Source: Dehalococcoidales bacterium
Lineage (GTDB): Bacteria; Chloroflexota; Dehalococcoidia; Dehalococcoidales; UBA2162
Reading direction: 5' to 3'
Assembly (NCBI GenBank): GCA_016844285.1
Contig: JAENIS010000074.1
Coordinates: forward strand, 1-7,902
Length of the DNA: 7,902 nucleotides
The translations under genes and the position numbers were made by a program. Positions 1-5,586 of this stretch are shown here, piece by piece (position 1 is the first letter of the stretch; each line of letters starts with the position of its first letter). The notes beneath the pieces are model-generated. The model did no database searches, was not told where the DNA came from, and was given only the letters and a program-made list of their open reading frames with translations.

Positions 1-95
1 CTACCCAAGAGGGTATACAACACTCCCCCGGATAGGACAAGGATGGCAAAAAGTATCAGGGAGAACCATAGTGTCAGACGCCAGCGAATCGTCAT
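1..95 (-). CDS. Sensor histidine kinase, N-terminal fragment (cut by window edge)
   Basis: Reading leftward from an ATG at 95-93, an open frame of 31 codons runs to the window edge. It begins MTIRWRLTLWFSLILF and continues as one hydrophobic stretch after a short basic N-terminus, the usual first membrane helix of an OmpR-partner sensor kinase. The start is supported by AAGGAG (complement of 103-108) with a 7-base spacer, and the gene begins only 4 bases after the stop of the upstream response regulator, so the two are translationally linked. No HAMP, His-box or ATPase region is inside the window, so the kinase assignment rests on the N-terminal style and on the position directly after a response regulator. 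It would be the cognate kinase for the regulator at 100-765. Confidence 0.72.
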   Translation of the reverse strand, partial: MTIRWRLTLWFSLILFAILVLSGGVLYTLLG

Positions 96-99
96 CCGG

Positions 100-765
100 T
101 TACTCCTTCAGCACGTAGCCGACACCGCGTACGGTATGAATCAGCCGGGGGCCACCGCCAGCCTCAAGCTTTGTGCGCAGGTAGAGAACATAGACCTCGA
201 TTACATTGGACTCTCCGCCAAAGTCGTAACCCCAGACACGCTCGTATATCCGGTCTCGCTTTAACACCTGTCGGGGGTTCCGCATGAAAAATTCCAGAAG
301 AGCAAACTCTTGAGCAGTCAATGCGATGATGTTGTCGCCACGCTTAACTTCCCGGGTGGCGGTGTTGAGTGAGAGGTCACTGAATCTGAGCACTTCTCCC
401 TCCCCGACTTGCCTCCGCCTGAGTTGGGCTTTGACTCTGGCCAGCAGTTCGTCAAAAGCGAATGGTTTGACCAGGTAATCGTCGGCACCGCTACCGAGAC
501 CGGCGACTATATCGGTGACGCTGCCTTTGGCAGTAAGCATGAGTATCGGCACATCACCGGCCTGACGTAGCCGTTTGCTGACCTCCAGACCATCAATACC
601 CGGCATCATAACATCAAGTATGACGAGGTCTGGTTCATGGTCGCGGGCCTTGGCAAGAGCCTCGTTGCCGTCGGCGGCGGTTTCTACCACATAACCTTCA
701 TACGTGAGTCCCCTCTTAAGGAGACCCAGTATTTCCGGATCATCATCAACTACCAGGATACGCAT
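100..765 (-). CDS. OmpR/PhoB-family response regulator (221 aa)
   Basis: DNA-binding transcription regulator controlled by phosphorylation. The receiver domain spans residues 1 to about 115, with acidic pocket D7/D8, phosphoacceptor D51 (in ILDVMMPG), T78 and K100 (in LVKPF) all present. The C-terminal winged-helix domain (about 125-221) has the [12 protein letters not shown] helix and the closing [12 protein letters not shown] strand typical of OmpR/PhoB proteins. The ATG at 765 is chosen because AGGAAGG lies just upstream and MRILVVDDD is the normal family start; an in-frame TTG at 783 would add six unlikely residues. The first 20 bases lie inside the end of the methyltransferase gene and the stop lies 4 bases before a kinase start, so all three form one operon. 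One oddity is that the loop after T78 reads [19 protein letters not shown] rather than the usual TARDxxxDRVxGL. The regulated target is not evident. Confidence 0.95.
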   Translation of the reverse strand: MRILVVDDDPEILGLLKRGLTYEGYVVETAADGNEALAKARDHEPDLVILDVMMPGIDGLEVSKRLRQAGDVPILMLTAKGSVTDIVAGLGSGADDYLVKPFAFDELLARVKAQLRRRQVGEGEVLRFSDLSLNTATREVKRGDNIIALTAQEFALLEFFMRNPRQVLKRDRIYERVWGYDFGGESNVIEVYVLYLRTKLEAGGGPRLIHTVRGVGYVLKE

Positions 766-1378
766 TTGCCTTCCTCGCCTCAATCAGCTTTAATATTCCA
801 GCCCCAAGGTCAGTGACCCGTTCTACAACCAAACCACTCATGGTAACACTCTCCACTGTTCTGCGGTTGATATTTGCTCCCATGAGTCTGACCACAACCG
901 GATTGGCCAGGTTCATTAAGCAGGCCATTGGCCGGCTAGCACTCAGGACATGCTCCAGTAAAATAACCTTACCACCAGTTTTGCAGACTCGTTTCACTTC
1001 CGCTAAACCTTTGAGCGGGTCGGGGACTGAGCAGAAGACGAAGGTTGCCACGACGGCGTCAAATGTATTATCTTCGAAATCCAGCTTCTGCACGTCCATC
1101 GGCAGTAGTCGGACTTTTACACCCTGCTTGCGAGCTTTATCACGGGCGCGGGAGAGCATCTTTCCGCTAAAGTCTATGGCAGTTATTTCAGTGTCCGGGG
1201 GGTAGTAAGGAAAGTTCTTGCCGGTCCCCACACCGACTTCAAGAATGCTGCCAGCGGCCACTTTGCCCCACAATACCTTACGCCATTTGCCTAAGCCAAG
1301 CATTTCGGCAAAACCCTCCATAAGGTCATAGAGGGGAGCTCTACGGTCATACCGTTTTCGGACGACTTCGTTAGCCAT
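746..1378 (-). CDS. Class I SAM-dependent methyltransferase (210 aa)
   Basis: Predicted soluble methyltransferase of the UbiE/Methyltransf_11 type. The N-terminus has [14 protein letters not shown], a lead-in often seen in UbiE-like and phospholipid N-methyltransferases. The SAM-binding motif I is LEVGVGTG (residues 46-53), the acidic ribose-binding residue is D69 in TAIDFS, a further acidic site is D95, and [16 protein letters not shown] (about 106-121) is the post-II region. The substrate cannot be read from sequence: quinone, lipid and small-molecule methylation are all possible. The ATG at 1378 gives a sensible N-terminus with a weak GAAAG upstream; an in-frame TTG at 1393 would add five residues. 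It is first in the operon and overlaps the response regulator by 20 bases, tying its expression to a signalling pair. It sits downstream of the palindromic divergent promoter region. Confidence 0.88.
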   Translation of the reverse strand: MANEVVRKRYDRRAPLYDLMEGFAEMLGLGKWRKVLWGKVAAGSILEVGVGTGKNFPYYPPDTEITAIDFSGKMLSRARDKARKQGVKVRLLPMDVQKLDFEDNTFDAVVATFVFCSVPDPLKGLAEVKRVCKTGGKVILLEHVLSASRPMACLMNLANPVVVRLMGANINRRTVESVTMSGLVVERVTDLGAGILKLIEARKANAYPGS

Positions 1379-1401
1379 ATCTTTCACAACCAACCCATTA
1401 T

Positions 1402-1429
1402 TTGATGTCCCTATTGTTCTCAGTATACT
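1402..1429 (+). promoter_or_regulatory. Candidate promoter for the exported Met/Gly-rich protein gene
   Basis: TTGATG (1402-1407) and TATACT (1424-1429) are separated by 16 bases and match the sigma70 consensus at 4 and 5 of 6 positions. The -10 box overlaps the inverted repeat, so one bound protein could block both directions. Transcription from here would give a leader of about 150 bases. A later TATAAG at 1549-1554 is an alternative -10 but has no convincing -35 partner. Confidence 0.28.
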
Positions 1430-1446
1430 ATACTATGGTATAGTAT
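1425..1446. promoter_or_regulatory. Inverted repeat, operator-like, in divergent intergenic region
   Basis: Two 9-base arms, ATACTATAC (1425-1433) and GTATAGTAT (1438-1446), are exact reverse complements separated by TATG. The element lies between the divergent methyltransferase and exported-protein genes and overlaps -10-like hexamers on both strands, as expected for a dimeric repressor or autoregulatory site. It has no T-run and is AT-rich, so it is not a terminator. Which protein binds is unknown; either of the two adjacent OmpR-type regulators is possible, although such regulators more often use direct repeats. Confidence 0.55.
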
Positions 1447-1455
1447 GGTAGTCCA
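1427..1455 (-). promoter_or_regulatory. Candidate sigma70-type promoter for the methyltransferase operon
   Basis: On the minus strand, TGGACT (complement of 1450-1455) and TATAGT (complement of 1427-1432) are separated by exactly 17 bases. They match TTGACA at 4 of 6 and TATAAT at 5 of 6 positions. A transcript would start near 1420, giving a leader of roughly 40 bases before the ATG at 1378. The -10 box lies inside the left arm of the inverted repeat. AT-rich sequence can give such matches by chance. Confidence 0.4.
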
Positions 1456-1553
1456 GAGTGCATGAGTTCGGTATTGATTAAAGCAAGAAATCACTAAAGG
1501 CACACACCTTCTCCATAATTTCTACACGTTATTGCCCTATGCTACTAGTATAA

Positions 1554-1569
1554 GGTCCTTTGAAGGACC
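1554..1569 (+). promoter_or_regulatory. Inverted repeat abutting the ribosome binding site of the exported-protein gene
   Basis: GGTCCTT (1554-1560) and AAGGACC (1563-1569) are perfect reverse complements around TG. The RNA could form a short GC-containing hairpin ending exactly one base before the strong Shine-Dalgarno run GGAGGAGG (1570-1577). Such a structure could stabilise the mRNA 5' end or tune ribosome access, or the DNA could be a protein-binding palindrome. Only the repeat itself is observed; the role is inferred. Confidence 0.4.
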
Positions 1570-1585
1570 GGAGGAGGAAGAAAAA

Positions 1586-2164
1586 ATGAAGAGACAGTAC
1601 AAGCTCATAATTGTGGCATTGGGTGTGGTTGCGATACTGATTACAGCAGTAACTACCACAGCATTTGCCGCCCAGAAGGTGAATACGCCCGGTACATCTG
1701 CACCTCGGGCGGTTGCAGCAGCCGTGACCCCGGTAGCTACTGGGACCGAAGCCGACTACCAGGCATGGGGTTGTCCCGTGGCTAATGGTAACTACGAAGC
1801 TGTCGCCAGCTTGTTGGGGATGACTCCCCAGGATATCGAGATACAGCAAGAGCAAGGCAAGAGTCTGGTGGAAATCGCCGCTGCAAAGGGAGTGAGCGAG
1901 GACAAACTGGTATCGGTCATCTTTGACCAGATGAAGCAATATATGCAGGAGCAGGTGACTAATGGCACCTGGACCCAGACGCAGATGGACAGTCACCTCA
2001 AGCTAGCCGAGCAACATGTCCGTCAGCTAGTGAATGCCAAGGGAAATGACGCTGACTATGGAGGTTGTGGCGGCAATGGCGGTATGATGGGTGGCAATAG
2101 CGGCATGATGGGTGGTAACAGTGGCATTGGTGGTGGCGGAGGTATGATGGGCCGCTGGTACTAG
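1586..2164 (+). CDS. Exported helical protein with Gly/Met-rich (GMMGG) tail, 192 aa
   Basis: Unrecognised small exported protein. An N-terminal signal peptide (MKRQYK, hydrophobic core 8-22, likely cleavage after AFA around 28) is followed by an Ala/Thr/Pro linker. A helical region (about 68-150) contains LLGMTPQDIEIQQEQGKSL and a predicted helix-rich second half; this resembles the repeated 'GMT-x-GKSL-x-A-x-x-x-GVS' helices of YckD/DUF2680-like secreted proteins. The C-terminal tail (158-192) is Gly/Asn/Met-rich with three GMMG motifs and one Cys (C161); C63 is the only other Cys. Met-rich tails of this kind bind Cu(I) or Ag(I) in known metal-handling proteins, so periplasmic/extracellular metal binding is possible but unproven. 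The ATG at 1586 follows GGAGGAGG by 8 bases, much better than any start upstream. The gene is monocistronic, ending at a strong terminator, and is followed by a two-component system whose kinase carries the same motif. Confidence 0.85.
   Translation: MKRQYKLIIVALGVVAILITAVTTTAFAAQKVNTPGTSAPRAVAAAVTPVATGTEADYQAWGCPVANGNYEAVASLLGMTPQDIEIQQEQGKSLVEIAAAKGVSEDKLVSVIFDQMKQYMQEQVTNGTWTQTQMDSHLKLAEQHVRQLVNAKGNDADYGGCGGNGGMMGGNSGMMGGNSGIGGGGGMMGRWY
2081..2152 (+). repeat. In-frame degenerate tandem repeat encoding GMMGG units
   Basis: Two adjacent 21-base units (2081-2101 and 2102-2122), each encoding GMMGGNS, differ at only four positions, all silent. They are followed by a diverged 18-base unit (2123-2140, encoding GIGGGG) and a partial unit encoding GMMG (2141-2152). 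Silent-only differences between the units suggest the Met/Gly spacing has been kept by selection, though the repeat is short. Confidence 0.75.
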
Positions 2165-2184
2165 ACCAATCCCGGCAAATTAGT

Positions 2185-2218
2185 GGAGAGGCAGATAATC
2201 ATCTGCCTCTCCTTATTT
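2185..2218 (+). terminator. Rho-independent terminator after the exported-protein gene
   Basis: A perfect 12-bp stem, GGAGAGGCAGAT (2185-2196) with ATCTGCCTCTCC (2201-2212), closes a 4-base AATC loop and is followed by TTATTT. It begins 20 bases after the stop codon of the exported-protein gene and separates it from the downstream regulator/kinase pair. Confidence 0.92.
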
Positions 2219-2255
2219 CAATCAAGCTAATCGACTGTGTTATCATTAGGTTGAA

Positions 2256-2945
2256 ATGACTAAAATACTTGTTGTAGATGACGAAAAGAAAATAGTTGAA
2301 ATCGTGAAAGCCTACATGGAAAGAGAAGGTTACGAGGTGAGCGCTGCCTATGACGGCAAAGCGGCTCTGGCGGCAGCGAAGCAGCAATCTCCTGACCTGG
2401 TAATCCTTGACTTGATGCTGCCGCAGGTAAGCGGCTGGGACGTCTGCCGGGCCCTGCGTGCTGAATCAAATATTCCAGTCATTATGCTGACGGCCCGTGA
2501 TGATGTTACCGACAAAATTGTTGGACTGGAACTCGGCGCAGACGACTATGTGACTAAGCCATTCGACCCTAAGGAACTCGTTTCGCGGGTAAAGGCGGTG
2601 CTGAGACGCACTACCACCAGATCTGCAACACAACCGGTGTTGAAACTGGCCGACCTCCTTATCAACCTGGAGAAGAGGGATGTACGCCGGCATGGTGAAA
2701 GTATTGAACTCACCCCGATGGAGTTCGATCTGCTTGCTACGCTGGCGAAAAACCCGGGCCGGGTGTTCAGCCGTATGCAGCTTCTGGACACAGTCCAGGG
2801 GGTCGCTTATGAGGGCTACGAGAGGACCATAGATAGCCATATCAAGAACCTGCGCAAGAAGATTGAACCCAATGCCAGCCGACCACGGTATGTAATCACC
2901 GTCCATGGAGTGGGTTACAAGGTGCCGGAGACTGCCGATGCGTAG
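2256..2945 (+). CDS. OmpR/PhoB-family response regulator (229 aa)
   Basis: Transcription regulator of a second two-component system. Receiver domain residues 1 to about 118 have acidic residues D8/D9, phosphoacceptor D52 (ILDLMLPQVSGWDV), T79 and K101 (VTKPF). The linker 120-128 is Thr/Ser-rich, and the winged-helix DNA-binding domain follows with LTPMEFDLL, RTIDSHIKNLRKKIE and the closing VITVHGVGYKVPE strand. The ATG at 2256 fits the family start, but the ribosome site is weak (TTAGG). It lies only 38 bases after the terminator, and TATCAT (2241-2246) could act as a -10 giving a very short leader. Its last 8 bases overlap the start of the kinase gene, which marks the pair as cognate. Targets are not identifiable; the neighbouring exported protein and the ccm operon are candidates by position only. 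Confidence 0.96.
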   Translation: MTKILVVDDEKKIVEIVKAYMEREGYEVSAAYDGKAALAAAKQQSPDLVILDLMLPQVSGWDVCRALRAESNIPVIMLTARDDVTDKIVGLELGADDYVTKPFDPKELVSRVKAVLRRTTTRSATQPVLKLADLLINLEKRDVRRHGESIELTPMEFDLLATLAKNPGRVFSRMQLLDTVQGVAYEGYERTIDSHIKNLRKKIEPNASRPRYVITVHGVGYKVPETADA

Positions 2946-4377
2946 CCTGAGCTGGAAACTTGGCGGTGCCCTCCTGCTTATCGTGATAGTGTCCGTCGGG
3001 TTGATGGCCTACCTTACTAACCTGAGTACTGCCCGCGAGTTCCGCAATTACGTCATACAGGGTAATACCATGCACGCCTCCGGTGTCGGGGACAGCCTGA
3101 GCGGTTTTTATTCCCGTCAGGGGAACTGGAACGGCGTGCAGGGCGTATTGCCCGGCTTGCTGAGAATGAATGGCGACCGCCTTATAGTGGCCGATATTAG
3201 CGGAATCATCGTCGGCGACACCGACGGAAACGCGCTGGGAGATACCGTTAACAAACTGGGGATTGCCGGTTATGGCACACCTGTGATGCTGTCCGAGAAG
3301 CAAATCGGCACCTTCTATTTTCTGTATTCTGGGACTGGTGGGATGATGGGTGGCATGATTACCATGATGGGCGGCCAACCCATTCCGACAGGTACGAATA
3401 CCGCCGAGGCGGACTTTCTCAGCCGGGTCAACCGTTCACTGTGGATTACCGGACTGGTGGCGGCAGCCATCGCCCTGCTGGTAGGACTGTTTCTCACCCG
3501 GCAAATTACAAGTCCGGTCCGTGCCTTAACCAGAGGCGCCCGGGAGATAAGCCAGGGTAATCTGGCTTACCGGGTGAAAGCAGAATCCGGGGACGAGGTC
3601 GGTGAACTGGTGAAAACCTTCAATACTATGGCCGCCAACCTCGCTGCCAGTGAGCAATCAAGACGGAGAATGACCGCCGATATTGCCCACGAGTTACGCA
3701 CCCCGCTTACGATTGTCGAAGGTACGGTAGACGGTATGCTGGACGGGGTCTTCGCGCCGGACCGCGAGCACCTGGCCACCATAAAAGAGCAGACAGCCTT
3801 GCTCACCCGGTTAATCGGCGACCTGCGTGAGCTGTCTCTGGCCGAAGCCGGACAATTGAAGCTGGAACTGGCCCCGGATGATATTGTCAGACTCGTTCGA
3901 GGTAAGCTTGAACAGGTAGAACTGACCGCGCGAGATAAAGGCATATCTCTCAAGCTCGAAGCCGAGGATAACCTGTCCACGATTGAAATCGACCATATGC
4001 GCATCGAGCAGGTGGTTGCCAATCTGCTGACTAACGCCATTCATCACACGCCTCCCGGCGGTATCATAACGGTTTCAGTAAAAGCCGCCACGCCATCCGC
4101 AGATAATCAAAGAGGCATATTGATTTCGGTGGTAGATACCGGTGAGGGCATCGCCGTCGAGCACCTGCCGCATATCTTCGAGCGTTTTTACAGGGTGAGC
4201 GATTCCCGTTCCCGCAGCGAGGGCGGCACTGGTTTGGGATTGGCTATTGTCAAACACCTGGTGCTGGCACACCAGGGCAGAGTCTGGGCCGAAAGTGAAC
4301 CGGGCAAAGGCAGCCGGTTCAGAGTATTCTTGCCGCTGAAAGCGTCGTCTCCTCAGAATGCCTCCCCAAAGCCGTAG
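2938..4377 (+). CDS. Membrane sensor histidine kinase with Met/Gly-rich sensor loop (479 aa)
   Basis: Partner kinase of the preceding regulator, with TM helices at about 9-27 and 168-187. The extracytoplasmic domain (about 28-167) has a PDC/Cache-like segment (RLIVADISGIIVGDTDGNAL, 81-100) and a loop GGMMGGMITMMGG (134-146) just before TM2. A HAMP domain follows (about 188-240, with SPVRALT and GDEVGELVKTFN). The His box DIAHELRTPL has phosphoacceptor H251. The ATPase domain has N box N366 (NLLTNAIHH), G1 DTGEGI (400-405), F box FERFYR (414-419) and G2 GGTGLGL (429-435), so all catalytic motifs are intact. The ATG at 2938 overlaps the regulator stop (ATGCGTAG) with CGGAG 7 bases upstream; starts further upstream would lie deep within the regulator gene. 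The Met-rich loop suggests a soft-metal or redox signal and matches the tail of the exported protein at 1586-2164; the ligand is inference. Confidence 0.95.
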   Translation: MRSLSWKLGGALLLIVIVSVGLMAYLTNLSTAREFRNYVIQGNTMHASGVGDSLSGFYSRQGNWNGVQGVLPGLLRMNGDRLIVADISGIIVGDTDGNALGDTVNKLGIAGYGTPVMLSEKQIGTFYFLYSGTGGMMGGMITMMGGQPIPTGTNTAEADFLSRVNRSLWITGLVAAAIALLVGLFLTRQITSPVRALTRGAREISQGNLAYRVKAESGDEVGELVKTFNTMAANLAASEQSRRRMTADIAHELRTPLTIVEGTVDGMLDGVFAPDREHLATIKEQTALLTRLIGDLRELSLAEAGQLKLELAPDDIVRLVRGKLEQVELTARDKGISLKLEAEDNLSTIEIDHMRIEQVVANLLTNAIHHTPPGGIITVSVKAATPSADNQRGILISVVDTGEGIAVEHLPHIFERFYRVSDSRSRSEGGTGLGLAIVKHLVLAHQGRVWAESEPGKGSRFRVFLPLKASSPQNASPKP

Positions 4378-4516
4378 CCACTAATTTCTTAGTTCACCTG
4401 CATCCTTTTTGCAATTTCTAATCCAATTCCAAGAGTCCCCTAATACTGCGTTAAGCTTGGCCTGATTAAATAGTCAAGGAATTGGTAGTTTCTTGTACTT
4501 TATTCAGGAGACGAAC

Positions 4517-5533
4517 GTGAAAAAGATAGGTGCATTAATTCGGGCTTTTGTTATCCTGGGGTTACTGTTGGCAATGGCTCTTAATGCCTCGCCGGCTATG
4601 GGCGCATCGAACAGTCCGCCGACTATAAAGACTATGAAGGTGCAGGTGTGGCCGGAATACGACGACCCACGCGTAATGGTGACATACCAGGGTGAGTTTA
4701 AGGATGCTTCTGTGTTTCCCCAGCCGGTGAAATTCCCGGCGCCGTTGGGTTCGGAAATGGCTATGGTCTGCGCCCTGAAACCACCCGATGACGAGCACCT
4801 ATGCCAGCTTTATGATACAGTAACCGGGGCGGATGCCCTTTCTGTTTCTTACACGCTACCAATACCCACCTACTATCTGGAATACTACTGGGACGGCATC
4901 AAGACGCAAACGGACAAATCATTCAGCTTTAACTACGTTTCCCCCTATGCCGTTGACTCCCTGGAACTTGAGGTGCAACAGCCATTGAGGGCGACTGATT
5001 TCAAGCTGGCTCAGCCTTATGCCTCAGCCACATCGGACGCCATGGGGATTAAATACTACCACTACGTGTTCAACAATGTTGCTCCGGGCCAGACGATAAG
5101 CGTCGATGCTTCTTATAGTAAACCAGATAACAAGCCCTCTGTGGCTAAGAAAACGACTAGCGGAACTGCTAGTACTGGTGGTAACTATGAATTCAACTTT
5201 ATCGGTACCGGCGCTGCACTCCTGGTAGTTGCTGCCATCGGATTCTTCCTGCTCAGACGAAGACGAGTCCCGGCACCGGTGCGGATGGCTCAGTCCAGGA
5301 GGGCGGCAAGGATCGAGACGAGGCGTGCGGGAGTACAGCGTGCAGAGTCGCAGACTGAGCTTCGGCAGCCCACAGCCAACCTCACCAGGACATTACCGTC
5401 CAGAGCCACCAAGCCCGCGAAACCCGACCAGGTAAGCACCGAGGCAGTCTTCTGCAGCAAATGCGGCACAAAACTTGCTACGGAAGCCGCTTTCTGTCAC
5501 GTCTGCGGCGCAAGAGCGGTTGGCTCTGACTGA
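4517..5533 (+). CDS. Exported single-pass membrane protein with C-terminal zinc ribbon (338 aa), ccm-linked
   Basis: Function unknown. Signal peptide 1-30 (MKKIGALIRA, then a hydrophobic core, likely cut near AMGA). An extracytoplasmic, beta-rich, Tyr-rich domain (about 35-205) begins with KTMKVQVWPEYDDPRVMVTY and has one Cys pair, C85 and C96, that could form a disulfide. A TM helix follows (about 228-246) ending in RRRR, then a basic cytoplasmic linker rich in Arg/Thr/Pro. The C-terminal zinc ribbon is CSKCG and CHVCG (C313, C316, C327, C330). The topology is therefore extracytoplasmic sensing or binding domain outside, zinc ribbon inside. The start is GTG at 4517, with AGGAG 6 bases upstream; an earlier TTG (4493) lacks a site. 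It lies 53 bases before ccmF on the same strand and is probably in the same operon. A role in cytochrome c maturation or haem/apocytochrome handling is suggested by position only. The 139 bases before it show no clear promoter or terminator. Confidence 0.85.
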   Translation: MKKIGALIRAFVILGLLLAMALNASPAMGASNSPPTIKTMKVQVWPEYDDPRVMVTYQGEFKDASVFPQPVKFPAPLGSEMAMVCALKPPDDEHLCQLYDTVTGADALSVSYTLPIPTYYLEYYWDGIKTQTDKSFSFNYVSPYAVDSLELEVQQPLRATDFKLAQPYASATSDAMGIKYYHYVFNNVAPGQTISVDASYSKPDNKPSVAKKTTSGTASTGGNYEFNFIGTGAALLVVAAIGFFLLRRRRVPAPVRMAQSRRAARIETRRAGVQRAESQTELRQPTANLTRTLPSRATKPAKPDQVSTEAVFCSKCGTKLATEAAFCHVCGARAVGSD

Positions 5534-5586
5534 TAGCGATTACGCTGAAATGACAGCAGTGGAATAACGAACGGAGATATTTTAGT

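Noticed and set aside
813..1205. 130-residue plus-strand open frame
   Set aside because: It is antisense to the methyltransferase, whose SAM-binding motifs are clear.
1529..1996. Long minus-strand open frame opposite the exported-protein gene
   Set aside because: It mirrors a gene with a clear signal peptide and Shine-Dalgarno. Its own product is a low-complexity His/Leu/Cys-rich sequence without a recognisable domain, so it is a shadow frame.
2081..2152. Gly-rich tandem repeat as a possible CRISPR or mobile-element repeat
   Set aside because: The units are in frame, directly adjacent without spacers, and encode a regular GMMGGNS pattern, so this is a protein-level repeat.
2466..2906. 146-residue minus-strand open frame opposite the second response regulator
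   Set aside because: It lies wholly inside a regulator with every conserved residue in place, and it shows no domain or ribosome site.
3567..4040. 157-residue Ser/Arg-rich minus-strand open frame opposite the kinase
   Set aside because: Composition is typical of an antisense frame of a coding region, and the plus strand encodes an intact kinase here.
4423..4485. CCAATTCC (4423-4430) and GGAATTGG (4478-4485) as a long-range inverted repeat before the zinc-ribbon gene
   Set aside because: The arms are only 8 bases, contain the self-complementary AATT and are 47 bases apart, so chance is likely. No T-run or promoter box is positioned to make use of it.
4378..4516. Possible terminator or promoter between the kinase and the zinc-ribbon gene
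   Set aside because: There is a T-run at 4406-4410 but no stable stem before it, and no well-spaced -35/-10 pair was found.
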